A stretch of DNA of 64,000 nucleotides from Ignavibacterium sp. (GCF_025998815.1 NZ_AP026678.1:2418001-2482000); one strand, 5' to 3'; counted from the first letter of the stretch, positions 1 to 8,825 are shown. Notes: generated by a model from the sequence alone, not told the origin. Numbers and translations are program-made.

Positions 1-482
1 CCACCCAACTCCTGCAATAAACCATAACTCATCCTTTCGGCACCGTGTTGAGCAATCGCGTGAGCGATTTCATGTCCCATTACAACAGCGAGGCCGGTTT
101 CATCTTTAGTTAGAGGTAGAATTCCAGTATAAACAACAACTTTACCACCGGGCATACACCAGGCATTTACTTCTTCGCTTTCAATAAGATTAAATTCCCA
201 CTCATATCCTTTAAGCTGATCTGATAAATTGTTTTGCGCAAAATAAGTTTCAACTGCTTTCTGAATATTTGCACCAACTCTTTTAACCATCGCAACTGAT
301 TCTTTGTCTTCACTTAATTTATTGTTCTTAATAAATTCTCCATACTGCTGAAAACTGAGTGCATTGATTTGTGATGCTGGAACAAGACTAAGCTGACTTC
401 GTCCGGTAATGGGAACGGTGCTACAATAATAAGTTAGCAGTGAAAGAAGAATAAGAGACAAATAGATTGTTAATTTTTTCAT
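1..482 (-). CDS. M48 family metallopeptidase lipoprotein (3' end outside window)
   Basis: The reading frame starts at the ATG complementary to 480-482, after a purine-rich AAGGAAAG stretch, and runs off the left edge, leaving about 160 residues. The N-terminus MKKLTIYLSLILLSLLTYYC is a lipoprotein signal with a lipobox Cys at residue 20. Near the visible end is HEIAHAIAQHG, the HExxH zinc-protease motif of family M48, preceded by a typical GGKVVVYTG segment. M48 lipoproteins of this type (LoiP/BepA/YcaL-like) act in envelope protein quality control. The third zinc ligand lies beyond the window, so completeness cannot be judged. The family call is firm, the exact role is not. Confidence 0.85.
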   Translation of the reverse strand, partial: MKKLTIYLSLILLSLLTYYCSTVPITGRSQLSLVPASQINALSFQQYGEFIKNNKLSEDKESVAMVKRVGANIQKAVETYFAQNNLSDQLKGYEWEFNLIESEEVNAWCMPGGKVVVYTGILPLTKDETGLAVVMGHEIAHAIAQHGAERMSYGLLQELG

Positions 483-621
483 TTTCTTTCCTTATGATTT
501 TTATTTACCTATTAAAAGATAAGAAATTCAGAAAATTATTTCTCTGCTTTAATCTCAGCCACAAATTCTGATTTTTGATTGAGGTATATTTGTATATATA
601 AAAATGAATTAAGAGGATAAA

Positions 622-1707
622 ATGCAAATTGGAATTGTAGGACTTCCCTACTCTGGTAAAACAACTTTATTTCAAACAATAACAAAAACACTTTTAGATC
701 CAACAGAATTAACAAAGTCAGAAACTCATCAGGCGGTAATAAAAGTGCCTGATGAAAGATTAGATAAGCTTACAGAAATTTTTAATCCGAAGAAAAAAGT
801 TAATGCAACAATAGAAGTTGTTGATGTGGTTGGATTGCAGAAGGGAGATTCGGGATCAACTCAATTTACAGGAAACTTTTTATCGAAAGTTAAAACAAAT
901 GATGCACTTGTGCAGGTAGTAAGATTATTCGACAATCCTGCTGTTCCGCATCCTGATGGTTCAATTAATATGATGCGTGATGTAAACGCATTCGAAACAG
1001 AATTTATTCTTTCAGATATGGCTTTGATTGAAAAGAGGATTGAAAGTATTAAGAAGCAGATACTGAAAACTCAGGATGAAAAACTAAAAAAAGAATTACC
1101 TGTACTTGAGAAGTGTCTTGAGCTTTTGCAGGAAGAAAAACCTTTGCGAGATCATCACTTTACAAAAGATGAGCTTCAGATGTTAAAAACCTATCAGCTA
1201 CTTTCAATTAAACCAATGCTGATAGCTCTTAACTTTGATGAAACTCAGGTTAATGATACAGAGAAATATCTGAATGAAGTGATTAAGCATAAATCCGGAC
1301 ATAATACAAAAGTGCTTTTCTTCTTCGGAAAGATTGAAATGGAAATGGCGGATTTATCAGAAGAAGATGCAAAAGCATTTATGCAGGATTATGGAATTAC
1401 GGAGTCAGCTCTTGATAAACTTATCCGCGAAGCTTATGACTTACTTGGCTTACAGTCCTTTTTTACCGTTGGTGAAGATGAATGTCGTGCCTGGACTATT
1501 AAAAAAGGTATGAACGCTCAGGAAGCTGCCGGAGAAATTCACACAGACTTTTTCAAAAAATTTATTCGTGCAGAAGTTGTTCACTACGACGACTTTATTG
1601 AATGCGGTGGTTCATTCGCAAAGGCAAAAGAACTTGGCAAATGGCGACTCGAAGGCAAAGAATACATCGTTAAAGACGGTGATATAATTTCCGTAAGGCA
1701 TAGCTGA
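622..1707 (+). CDS. ychF: YchF/OLA1-family redox-regulated ATPase
   Basis: A 361-residue Obg-superfamily P-loop NTPase that binds ATP and associates with ribosomes. The P-loop is GLPYSGKTT (residues 7-15), a slight departure from the usual GLPNVGKST. The switch/Walker B region VVDVVGLQKG (about 67-76) replaces the usual DxAGLV-KGA. A coiled-coil helical domain spans about 130-200, and the C-terminal TGS-like domain (FFTVGEDECRAWTI...GDIISVRHS) covers about 275-361. In typical YchF the NKxE-type position reads NxxE; here it is LNFDE. Length matches the family (about 363). The start follows an AAGAGGAT ribosome site. The last 164 bp are duplicated at 3337-3500. The divergent P-loop suggests a lineage-specific paralogue. 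Confidence 0.9.
   Translation: MQIGIVGLPYSGKTTLFQTITKTLLDPTELTKSETHQAVIKVPDERLDKLTEIFNPKKKVNATIEVVDVVGLQKGDSGSTQFTGNFLSKVKTNDALVQVVRLFDNPAVPHPDGSINMMRDVNAFETEFILSDMALIEKRIESIKKQILKTQDEKLKKELPVLEKCLELLQEEKPLRDHHFTKDELQMLKTYQLLSIKPMLIALNFDETQVNDTEKYLNEVIKHKSGHNTKVLFFFGKIEMEMADLSEEDAKAFMQDYGITESALDKLIREAYDLLGLQSFFTVGEDECRAWTIKKGMNAQEAAGEIHTDFFKKFIRAEVVHYDDFIECGGSFAKAKELGKWRLEGKEYIVKDGDIISVRHS
1544..1707 (+). repeat. ychF 3'-end direct repeat, copy 1
   Basis: This 164-bp segment, the end of ychF including its stop codon, recurs at 3337-3500 with about six mismatches by eye (constant offset 1,793 bp). Similarity ends exactly after the TGA. It brackets the ATPase gene at 1927-3177 together with the second copy. 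Confidence 0.9.
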
Positions 1708-1890
1708 GTTTAATAAAAATTGTGGCGGAGAGAACTGCTCAATATTATTTGTCGTTTCAAATCCGATTTATCGGGGGAGAAATCTTAATTTTAATCGGTT
1801 TTCTCATTCGATTCACTTCTTTGAAAAAGCATTAAAGGATTATCCGGTAGTTGTTGGTAATAATTCTTTTTTCAGATATATCATTAAACG

Positions 1891-1925
1891 GCTGATAATC
1901 AGCCACTTAGTGGTTGATTATCAGC
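1891..1925. repeat. Long hairpin immediately upstream of the AAA ATPase gene
   Basis: GCTGATAATCAGCCAC and GTGGTTGATTATCAGC are 16-nt arms with one mismatch around a TTA loop, ending two bases before the first ATG of the next gene. A hairpin this close would mask a start at 1927, which favours the ATG at 1951. No T-run follows, so it is not a standard terminator. Confidence 0.7.
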
Positions 1926-1926
1926 A

Positions 1927-3177
1927 ATGCTTACCTTAAATTTGTTCCGTATGATAAAGAGAAAGATTACATCAAAATTACTTCTGTCTTTATCCGATTC
2001 ACCGGTTGTGGTTATTCAGGGTGCCCGTCAGACAGGAAAGAGTACGCTCGTAAAATATTTATCAGAAGAAATATACCCCGCGACCTATCTGACTTTTGAT
2101 GATTTAACCATTTTATCAGCAGCCCAAAGCAATCCAATTGATTTTATATCGGCATATTCGGGGAGTGTTATCATTGATGAAGTTCAAAGGGTTCCTGAAA
2201 TATTTTTAGCAATAAAGAGATTTGTTGATCGGGACAGAAAGCCCGGAAAATTTATTTTGACTGGTTCAGCGAACATTCTTTTCTTACCCAGAATATCAGA
2301 ATCTCTTGCAGGAAGGGTTGAAATTCTAAAACTATTTCCCTTTTCACAAAGCGAAATCAGTGGAACCGAAAAGAATTTTATTGATGAGCTCTCATCAAAT
2401 CATTTTAATCCCTTAACATTTGAGATAAAAAAAAATAATCTGACAGAGAAAATAATACGTGGCGGCTATCCCGAAGTTTTAACAAGAAAAGATTTGGAAA
2501 GATTAAAAGCATGGTTTTCTTCCTATATAACAACCATACTTCAGCGTGATGTAAGAGATATTTCTAATATTGAAAAACTAAGTGATTTACCAAAACTTTT
2601 GTCTTTGCTCGCAAGCAGAGCCGGAACATTACTAAATATTGCCGAGCTTTCACGTTCATCAGCAATCCCACAGACAACATTAAAAAGATATATGGCCTTA
2701 CTCGAGGCTACTTTTATGATTAGTCTTTTGCCCGCGTGGTCAGGAAATTTATCCAAAAGAATTATAAAGACACCAAAAGTTTATCTAATCGATACGGGAA
2801 TATTATCTTATTTAACCGGCTTTGAAGAAAATAAAGTTACCTCGGATCCTTTATCCTGGGGAAGAATATTAGAAAATTTTGTTCTTATGGAACTAATTAA
2901 ACAAGCAAGCTGGAGCAGAAAAAATTTATCTCTTTTTCATTACAGGTCTGCATCCGGACAAGAAATTGATTTTATTATTGAAAAGGATGATGGAAAGATT
3001 ATCGCTGTCGAAGTTAAAGCTTCATCGAAAGTAGACGACTCTGATTTCAGACACATAAGAACTTTTGCAGAAGAAAACGGAAAGAAATTTCTCAGAGGAA
3101 TAGTTTTTTACACAGGAGCGCAGATAGTTCCCTTTGGTAAAAATCTTTTTGCTATACCTGTAAATGCTTTATGGTAG
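1927..3177 (+). CDS. AAA-family ATPase with C-terminal DUF4143 domain
   Basis: A 416-residue protein with the two-domain build of the AAA_14/DUF4143 family. The P-loop GARQTGKST is at about residues 32-40, a Walker B-like VIIDEVQR at about 80-87, and sensor-like FILTGSAN at about 108-115. A helical/winged region (about 200-260) follows, then a C-terminal nuclease-like fold ending ASGQEIDFIIE...IAVEVKAS (about 338-370). That last segment carries the D..E-x-K pattern of PD-(D/E)xK enzymes. The family is widespread and patchy, and its function is poorly known. A second in-frame ATG at 1951 gives the N-terminus MIKRKITSKLL usual for the family. The gene sits between two copies of the ychF 3' end, implying it arrived as a unit. 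Confidence 0.88.
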   Translation: MLTLNLFRMIKRKITSKLLLSLSDSPVVVIQGARQTGKSTLVKYLSEEIYPATYLTFDDLTILSAAQSNPIDFISAYSGSVIIDEVQRVPEIFLAIKRFVDRDRKPGKFILTGSANILFLPRISESLAGRVEILKLFPFSQSEISGTEKNFIDELSSNHFNPLTFEIKKNNLTEKIIRGGYPEVLTRKDLERLKAWFSSYITTILQRDVRDISNIEKLSDLPKLLSLLASRAGTLLNIAELSRSSAIPQTTLKRYMALLEATFMISLLPAWSGNLSKRIIKTPKVYLIDTGILSYLTGFEENKVTSDPLSWGRILENFVLMELIKQASWSRKNLSLFHYRSASGQEIDFIIEKDDGKIIAVEVKASSKVDDSDFRHIRTFAEENGKKFLRGIVFYTGAQIVPFGKNLFAIPVNALW

Positions 3178-3336
3178 CTTTTAAGTAACTTATTTTCATA
3201 TCAATCAATACTTTTGATTTAAAATTATAAACAAGTAAATATGCTTTTGAAAAGTTCCTTAATAATTTAATAATACAACTAATTAATTTTTTTAATAATC
3301 AGCTTAAGAATATTGGTGGTATTGAGAGAATTTTAG

Positions 3337-3500
3337 CAGACTTGCTCAAAAAATTTATTCGTGCAGAAGTTGTTCACTACCACGACTTTATTGAATGCAG
3401 TGGTTCATTCGAAAAAGCAAAAGAACTTGGCAAATGGCGACTCGAAGGCAAAGAATACATCGTTAAAGACGGTGATATAATTTCCGTAAGGCATAGCTGA
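3337..3500 (+). pseudogene. ychF 3'-terminal fragment, copy 2
   Basis: This remnant encodes [20 protein letters not shown] and the rest of the YchF C-terminus up to its stop, matching 1544-1707 at nearly every base. It has no ribosome site and no upstream ychF sequence. Preceding sequence (3178-3336) is AT-rich with no recognisable gene. It is either the original gene end displaced by an insertion or a duplicated target. Confidence 0.85.
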
Positions 3501-3554
3501 GATTCTCCTTTTAAGTCTGAAAACTAAATTGCTCTTTTAATATCTGGTTTTTTA

Positions 3555-3935
3555 ATGTCAACCTTACAAATATTATCCGTTGTTTTAATTACAGCAGCAT
3601 TAATCTGTTACAGTATTGGTGTATGGGCAGAACGTATTGCAAAATATCTGAAACGTTGGCATGTTCTCTTTTTCTGGTCGGGATTTATATTTGATGTATC
3701 CGGAACTTATGCAATGCACTTGCTTGCAACCGGTCCTTTTGATATTACAGAACTGCATACATTAACAGGACAGATTGCATTATGGTTAATGTTTTTTCAC
3801 GCGATATGGGCAACAAGGGCAATAATAAAAAAAGATGAACGGCTATTAAAAACTTTTCACCGCTTCAGTGTTTTTGTCTGGTTGGTTTGGTTAATTCCCT
3901 ACTTTGGCGGAATGTTTCTTGGAATGAGTAAGTGA
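3555..3935 (+). CDS. HsmA-family (TIGR03987) membrane protein
   Basis: A 126-residue, four-helix integral membrane protein. Hydrophobic segments are at about residues 4-22, 37-58, 70-92 and 104-122, with conserved His/Trp-rich features (KRWHVLFFWSGF, FDVSGTYAM, LTGQIALWLMFFHAIWA). The family is annotated by its TIGR03987 signature and has no settled function. Length is typical. It stands alone, 54 bp after the ychF fragment. Confidence 0.8.
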   Translation: MSTLQILSVVLITAALICYSIGVWAERIAKYLKRWHVLFFWSGFIFDVSGTYAMHLLATGPFDITELHTLTGQIALWLMFFHAIWATRAIIKKDERLLKTFHRFSVFVWLVWLIPYFGGMFLGMSK

Positions 3936-3977
3936 GGTTATGCACTTGAAACTAAAATCAAAAAATTAAGGACTACT

Positions 3978-4718
3978 TCAGGAAATGCTTAAAAAGATAG
4001 GTGGTATTGTTAAAATCTTATTTGACTTTTTCAGATTATGTTTCATGCAAAGTATTCTCACATTCTCTGCAGTTAAACTTGTGCCCCCCTTAGAATACGG
4101 TATGTCGTGATCAAAGTGCAGATTTTCTTTTGAGCCACAAAGAACACATTGCCCTTTATCTCTTGCCCAGACCTCCAACTTAACTGCTGTTGGAATTATT
4201 CTCGAGTGAGGCAGTTCAACTTCTTTTTTCTTCGAAATAAATTCAACTGGCTTTAAGTAAAATTTAAATACTCTTCTTTTCCCTTTATTCAAATAATTAG
4301 CGTCAACAAGGTTGAAGAATCCTTTGTAGCACCATATTCCATCCTTTATTTTTTCATAAACTTTTATTCTGTGAGGTTCTTTTATTAAGCCAATTTTGTA
4401 AGCTTGGGCAACAGTAAAAAATTTTCCATTTTCTGTTAGGGAACCTTTTGGAGTCGTTAATGGCTGATCTTCTTCTTTTGGATCATCAGACAAATTGCCA
4501 GGCACATCATGGCCCTCATAAATTAAAGTGTTAGTTTTATCATCCCATTCATCTTTATATGGTGCATTTTTACGAACAGACATTAGAAAGATGGAATACT
4601 CAGGCTTAATTTGAAAATTCATCCCTTTTTGTAAATTGACACCTTCTGCCGAAACTAATTCAGCATAAGAAATAATATCGTCTACTTTAAAGTTAGGTTT
4701 ATAAAATAAGTGTTTCAT
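3978..4718 (-). CDS. HNH endonuclease
   Basis: A 246-residue protein. The C-terminal part (about 185-235) is a classic HNH module: WARDKGQCVLCGSKENLHFDHDIPYSKGG..., then NVRILCMKHN. It has two CxxC-type zinc pairs (CVLC and C..H), the catalytic H-D-H at LHFDHD and the terminal H in KHN. The N-terminal ~180 residues include LIYEGHDVPG and a region predicted to be beta-rich, which may be a specificity domain as in modification-dependent restriction enzymes; that part is inference. No clear ribosome site precedes the ATG. No methyltransferase partner is nearby, so a stand-alone defence or mobile nuclease is likely. Confidence 0.82.
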   Translation of the reverse strand: MKHLFYKPNFKVDDIISYAELVSAEGVNLQKGMNFQIKPEYSIFLMSVRKNAPYKDEWDDKTNTLIYEGHDVPGNLSDDPKEEDQPLTTPKGSLTENGKFFTVAQAYKIGLIKEPHRIKVYEKIKDGIWCYKGFFNLVDANYLNKGKRRVFKFYLKPVEFISKKKEVELPHSRIIPTAVKLEVWARDKGQCVLCGSKENLHFDHDIPYSKGGTSLTAENVRILCMKHNLKKSNKILTIPPIFLSIS

Positions 4719-4812
4719 TTGTATTTATTAAAAAAATTAGAATCGGATTATTTCTTTCATAGGGATCACCAACCGATAAAGCTTTAAATCTCCATTTAAT
4801 TCCGTTCATATA

Positions 4813-5211
4813 TTATATCCAGGTTATTTTAATTTCATTTTCAAGGACTTTAAATTCTTTATCTCCTGTAACTAGAGTAGCTTTCTTTAATTTAGCCAAA
4901 GCTGCAGCGAACGCATCCGCAAAAGACATTTTATTGAAGGCTTTAATTTCTGCTGCAGCCAAAGTCAGATTTATATTTGCCTCAACAATATCAATTGGAA
5001 GTGCTTTTACTATCTCAAGAAAAAATTTAGCTTTCTGTTCACCTCCAACACGCAATGCATGATAATATACTTCACCCAGGTTTACGACGCACATAAGTGC
5101 AAATTCATCAGCTTCTGAGCATTTTTCAAAAATTTCAGAAACACGATCGTAACCCTCTTCTTTGTTCAGATATGCAATCAAAGCATAACTGTCAAGAACC
5201 ACCGGCTTCAT
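4813..5211 (-). CDS. PIN-domain toxin, VapC-like
   Basis: A 132-residue PIN-domain RNase. The acidic residues of the active site are visible: VLDSYALIAYL (Asp6), GEVYYH (Glu near 48), MSFADAFAAALA (Asp near 98) and VTGDKEF (Asp near 117). Such proteins cleave RNA, often initiator tRNA, when freed from their antitoxin. Its start overlaps the stop of the antitoxin gene by four bases (ATGA), the usual toxin-antitoxin coupling. Confidence 0.9.
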   Translation of the reverse strand: MKPVVLDSYALIAYLNKEEGYDRVSEIFEKCSEADEFALMCVVNLGEVYYHALRVGGEQKAKFFLEIVKALPIDIVEANINLTLAAAEIKAFNKMSFADAFAAALAKLKKATLVTGDKEFKVLENEIKITWI

Positions 5212-5438
5212 AGTTCTCTTTCTTTCTTTTTATCTTCCATCAGCGACTTAAGCATTTTACCTTTTTCTCCAAGGATACCGGCAAGCTTATTAAAGTATTC
5301 TTTATCAAGCGGCTGAATTATTACCTTATCTCCCTGTTCGATTAAAGCAACCTTGGAGCCGCCTTTAATACCAAGTTTCCTTCTAATCTTAACCGGTATT
5401 ACAATTTGTCCTTTTGAAGTTACTACAGCAGTTTCCAT
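5208..5438 (-). CDS. AbrB/SpoVT-domain antitoxin, VapB-like
   Basis: A 76-residue protein whose N-terminus METAVVTSKGQIVIPVKIRR is the swapped-hairpin AbrB DNA-binding fold. The C-terminal tail would bind and block the toxin. The start at 5438 is chosen because GGAG sits 9 bases upstream and the fold begins directly after; an in-frame codon 51 bases earlier adds unrelated residues. Like its relatives it probably represses its own operon; the short palindromic AT-rich leader near 5460-5500 is a candidate operator, not verified. Confidence 0.88.
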   Translation of the reverse strand: METAVVTSKGQIVIPVKIRRKLGIKGGSKVALIEQGDKVIIQPLDKEYFNKLAGILGEKGKMLKSLMEDKKKEREL

Positions 5439-5704
5439 TTTCTTACTCCTTTCTTTTGCAAACTTACAAACACTAAAAAAGTAAGTCAAGTATTTTATTT
5501 TCTTACTAAAATTAAAAAGTGGGAATATTTAGCATTTGTGAAATTTTTAGAAACAAACTGATGATACAAAGCAGTTTCCCGGGAAATTGTGAAGTAAAGT
5601 TATTTCAATTTTCCAATGCAGAAGAAGTGAATCCTAATTGGCTAATAGGCAAAATAAAATTGTAAATTTTCTGGTGGTTTTAATTTACTCTCTTGTATAG
5701 ACCT

Positions 5705-5869
5705 TTACTTCATCAAATTTCCTACATACTCTCCAATGTAGTAGGGCCAGACAAACAGTGCGAGTAATCCTTTGAAGAAAGTTAGTTTCAGAAATCCGAT
5801 TGTAAATAACCAACCCATAAACCAGATTGGTCCCATTATTCCTGCTACTTCAACTTTTCTCGATGCCAT
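5705..5869 (-). CDS. Small membrane protein (54 residues)
   Basis: A short frame with a good ribosome site (AAAGGAAT before ATG). The protein begins MASRKVEVAGIMGPIWFMGW and contains two hydrophobic stretches (about 11-28 and 34-46) ending IGEYVGNLMK. Codon pattern and hydrophobicity argue for a real gene. I do not recognise a named family. It follows the M28 peptidase gene in the same direction after 99 bp. The rest of the gap on the left (5490-5704) shows nothing I can identify. Confidence 0.7.
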   Translation of the reverse strand: MASRKVEVAGIMGPIWFMGWLFTIGFLKLTFFKGLLALFVWPYYIGEYVGNLMK

Positions 5870-5926
5870 TGAATATTCCTTTCTATTTTATTTTGATGCT
5901 CTCTTAATAAGAATTATAATTTGTGG

Positions 5927-5952
5927 TCATCCTTCGACTGGCTCGGGATGAC
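5927..5952. repeat. Short REP-like palindrome
   Basis: GTCATCC...GGATGAC with a TTCGACTGGCTCG centre. It belongs to the 'TCATCCTGAGC..GTCGAAGGATGA' style of intergenic repeat seen again at 35622-35648. Confidence 0.55.
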
Positions 5953-5968
5953 TCTATTTATATAACAT

Positions 5969-7432
5969 TCATTTTATGATTTCTCTTTCATACTTTCCAT
6001 CCGCAATATGTTTTGCAGCTAAGAAAGCAAGCTTAACAATCTTTTCATATAAATCAGGATTAAGTGTTTCTACTGTGTCAGTAGGAAGATGAAGATGATC
6101 ATAACTGTACTTTGAAACAAAGTAAAGTGAGGGAATTCCTTTTTCGTGAAAAGGTGTTGCATCTGCTCCTCCACCGCTCCAGGTATCATTTACCATTAGC
6201 TTAAAATTTTTCTCATCAAATTCTTTTGCAATCTGCCATAGCTTCGGAGAGCTTTTTCCATTTCCAACCTGAATGCTATCACCATAGCCGATGCAATCGA
6301 GATTAAGCATTGCTATAATTTTTTCTTTAGATACTTTCAGATTTTCAACAAAATGTTTTGAGCCGTTTAATCCTTGTTCTTCACTTGCAAACAAAACAAA
6401 AATTATTGAGCGTTTGGGTTTAACTTTATCAGCAACAAATGCTTTTGCAATTTCGAGCACACCAGCCGAACCGGAGGCATTATCATTTGCACCGGGAAAA
6501 AGTAATCCTGCCTGCGAACCTACATGATCGAGATGAGCACCAATAACAACATATTCATTTTTTAGAACGGGATCGCTACCTTCCAGCAAGGCGACCACAT
6601 TCATTGTCTTAGCTTCTTTCTGATAATATGTTGTAGTAATTACTTTCGCTTTTGTTCTTGTTAAAAACGAAAATGGTTTTTTCTTTTCATCAATTTTAGT
6701 CTGACATTCACTGAGTGTTAATCCGACTTTCTGTAACACTTGATTGGCAGCTTCGATTGAAATATGCAGTTGTGGAAAATCTGTTGGTTGTTCTCCCTCA
6801 CCGTGCATCACACTTCCAATCAGCGGCTGTGGCTTTTCATCATTCGGAAGCGAAACGAAAAGAATTCCTTTTGCACCTTTCTGTTTTGCAACCAATGATT
6901 TTTCTCTTGGATAAGCCGAGCCCCATTCTTTGTCATCAATTTTCCATTTTGGATTTTGCTTGAACACAATTACAATTTTGTTTTTGACATTTACATTCTG
7001 ATAATCATCATAACCTAAATCAGGTCTTGAAATTCCATATCCGCAAAATGCAACCGGCAAAGTAAAACTATTAGCTCCGCTGAATCCTCTTAAAACAAAA
7101 TCCTTTCCGTGTTTATATGTGATTGTTTCTGAATCAATAATTGCTTCGAAGACTACAGGTGTATCAACTTTGTTGTATTCAACATTCAGAAACTGAAAAT
7201 AGCCGGCATCACCAAAAGGTTTTAATTTCATTTCGAGAAATTTATTTGCGACAAACTTTGCGGCTTTATCATATCCTTCGCTGCCAGGCAGTCTTCCATC
7301 AAATTCTTTGGATGAAAGGATTGAAACAGTTTTTATTAATGATTCTTTTGTGATTTGAGAAACTGCGTTTCTATCCTGTGGTTTAATTATTGTAAAACCG
7401 ATTAGAAGAAGAATGTAGATAAGTGTTTTCAT
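5969..7432 (-). CDS. Secreted M28-family zinc aminopeptidase with PA domain
   Basis: A 487-residue exported peptidase with an N-terminal signal (MKTLIYILLLIGFTIIKPQ). A protease-associated insert lies at about 100-260. The M28 catalytic domain contains GAHLDHVG (first zinc His and catalytic Asp), PGANDNASG (bridging Asp), FASEEQGLNGS (catalytic/zinc Glu pair), NLDCIG (Asp) and a late His in YDHLHLPTDT. All five zinc ligands of the two-metal site appear present. It likely releases N-terminal residues from peptides in the periplasm or outside. No operon partner other than the small membrane gene downstream. Confidence 0.92.
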   Translation of the reverse strand: MKTLIYILLLIGFTIIKPQDRNAVSQITKESLIKTVSILSSKEFDGRLPGSEGYDKAAKFVANKFLEMKLKPFGDAGYFQFLNVEYNKVDTPVVFEAIIDSETITYKHGKDFVLRGFSGANSFTLPVAFCGYGISRPDLGYDDYQNVNVKNKIVIVFKQNPKWKIDDKEWGSAYPREKSLVAKQKGAKGILFVSLPNDEKPQPLIGSVMHGEGEQPTDFPQLHISIEAANQVLQKVGLTLSECQTKIDEKKKPFSFLTRTKAKVITTTYYQKEAKTMNVVALLEGSDPVLKNEYVVIGAHLDHVGSQAGLLFPGANDNASGSAGVLEIAKAFVADKVKPKRSIIFVLFASEEQGLNGSKHFVENLKVSKEKIIAMLNLDCIGYGDSIQVGNGKSSPKLWQIAKEFDEKNFKLMVNDTWSGGGADATPFHEKGIPSLYFVSKYSYDHLHLPTDTVETLNPDLYEKIVKLAFLAAKHIADGKYEREIIK

Positions 7433-7505
7433 TGCATCACAATTTTGTTTTGATGAACTGAATAAAAATAATCAAACAATTGTGAAATCAGAAAAACTGC
7501 TATGT

Positions 7506-8123
7506 TCATCCAACTGCTAATTCGTGCTCAGGACAATCAACTCTGAGTTCTTCAGTTCGAAGTGGAAGATTCAGAAGCTGGCAGAAATAGGTTTCTTTTC
7601 TGTTCTTCTTCTGAATTTGAAAGTGTCTGCAGGTAATACAAATTCGGTTGCGGTTTATTATTCCTTCTTCTTCAAAGCTGATTAGTATCTGAAGAAGAGT
7701 TTCATAAAGGTTTATTTTTTTATCTATGGAAATATCTTTGAAATTTCTTCTGAACTTTTCACCCCAGCTTTCAATTTTCTTTACAAGTTCTTTCCCTTTT
7801 GAAGTCAATTCAAGATAAAAGAATCTTGCATCTTCTTTATCAGAAAGTTTTTTTACTAGTTTTTTCTGGACCAAAGATTTAACAGCATCGCTTACGGTTG
7901 CTTTTGTAATATTTAATCGCCGGGCAAGTGTGGTGATGTTTCTGTCGGTTTTCGGCTGATGGTAAACATAAATAAGAATCTGTGTCTGAATCGGACTGAG
8001 ATTATACTGTTTGGTCTGTTCCCAAAGCAGTACTCTGAAAATGTGACTTATTCTCTCAAGTGCAAGAACAAGTTTTGAATCCAGATCGCTGTGCTGATAT
8101 TTATGATTGAATATAGATTTCAC
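7506..8123 (-). CDS. MarR-family regulator with C-terminal cysteine cluster
   Basis: A 205-residue protein. Residues about 30-140 form a MarR winged helix (ITTLARRLNITKATVSDAVKSLVQKKLV...DARFFYLELTSKGKELV). The extra C-terminal ~45 residues contain CITCRHF, YFCQLLN and DCPEHE, four Cys plus His that could bind a metal or Fe-S cluster, so redox or metal sensing is possible (inference). It lies next to the cytochrome P460 gene, whose promoter carries a perfect palindrome of MarR-operator type, the obvious candidate target. Its own upstream region lacks that palindrome. Confidence 0.88.
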   Translation of the reverse strand: MKSIFNHKYQHSDLDSKLVLALERISHIFRVLLWEQTKQYNLSPIQTQILIYVYHQPKTDRNITTLARRLNITKATVSDAVKSLVQKKLVKKLSDKEDARFFYLELTSKGKELVKKIESWGEKFRRNFKDISIDKKINLYETLLQILISFEEEGIINRNRICITCRHFQIQKKNRKETYFCQLLNLPLRTEELRVDCPEHELAVG

Positions 8124-8162
8124 AAAACAAAATTAAATAATTAAAAGGATAGAAAACAGAAA

Positions 8163-8277
8163 TGTCACCCTTCGATAAGCGACTGTGTCATAATAATTTG
8201 TCAATCTGAACCTGTTTCAGATTCCAAAATAAATTCGCAATGGCAGCTAAGACACAGTCCCGAAACGCAGGGTGACA
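8163..8277. repeat. Nested long palindrome between marR-like and P460 genes
   Basis: Outer arms TGTCACCCT / AGGGTGACA, middle arms GACTGTGTC / GACACAGTC and an inner AATCTGA / TCAGATT hairpin fold the 115 bp into one long stem. It resembles a miniature, non-autonomous palindromic element. It may also end transcription of the P460 gene (stop at 8306). Confidence 0.65.
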
Positions 8278-8305
8278 CCCGATTAACAGGAACTGATATT
8301 ACAAC

Positions 8306-8797
8306 TCACTTTCTGTACTCACTAAAAACATAATCTTTATCTTTTTGCGAAAGATGACAGCTGAAACATTCGCCGTACATATTTTTCACAACTCTTTCTT
8401 TAGTGTCACCTTTAAATCCTTCAAATCCCCAACCGCCGGTGTCTTTGTATTTTTTTGAGTTTTTTTCCATTACACCGACAACTTTTCTGTTTCCCTCTGC
8501 AATTGCATTATCTGCGGAAACTGTTTCCAGCAAATCAAAAACTATTACAGAACCATCTTTGAATTTATTTCCGGCTTTATATCCTTCGAGTGCAGTTTTG
8601 TTTGCATAGATATGATGAATTCCACCGAAAGCATCGTAAAGCGGATGACCTTTTTCAAGAATAAGTGTTTTTACATGCGTCCAGTTTCTGTAACCATCGG
8701 GATATTTGACTTCATCATTACCGAAGCCAAACAATACTGCTGTTCCGACTACTATTGCAGCAAAAAGACCGAAAGAAAGAATGATTTGTTTTTTCAT
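8306..8797 (-). CDS. Cytochrome P460-family protein
   Basis: A 163-residue exported cytochrome with an N-terminal membrane signal (residues 5-26). The P460 fold is shown by YPDGYRNWTHVKT near 33, VFDLLE near 87 and the terminal haem site CFSCHLSQKD (CxxCH, about 143-147). Relatives oxidise hydroxylamine or detoxify nitric oxide and related species; many of these short family members act as general mono-haem cytochromes. It has its own promoter with an operator (8826-8874). The neighbouring MarR protein is its probable regulator. Confidence 0.88.
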   Translation of the reverse strand: MKKQIILSFGLFAAIVVGTAVLFGFGNDEVKYPDGYRNWTHVKTLILEKGHPLYDAFGGIHHIYANKTALEGYKAGNKFKDGSVIVFDLLETVSADNAIAEGNRKVVGVMEKNSKKYKDTGGWGFEGFKGDTKERVVKNMYGECFSCHLSQKDKDYVFSEYRK

Positions 8798-8825
8798 AAA
8801 GCACTCCTTTTTTTGATTTAAATAA

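Noticed and set aside
1914-2099. 61-codon frame overlapping the AAA ATPase start
   Set aside because: Out-of-frame shadow of the ATPase gene; the ATPase frame contains the P-loop.
3303-4020. Short similarity between 3303-3340 and 3988-4025 (GGTGGTATTG; both translate as LKxIGGI..IL)
   Set aside because: Only about 35 bp with several mismatches; too short to distinguish from chance or a decayed remnant.
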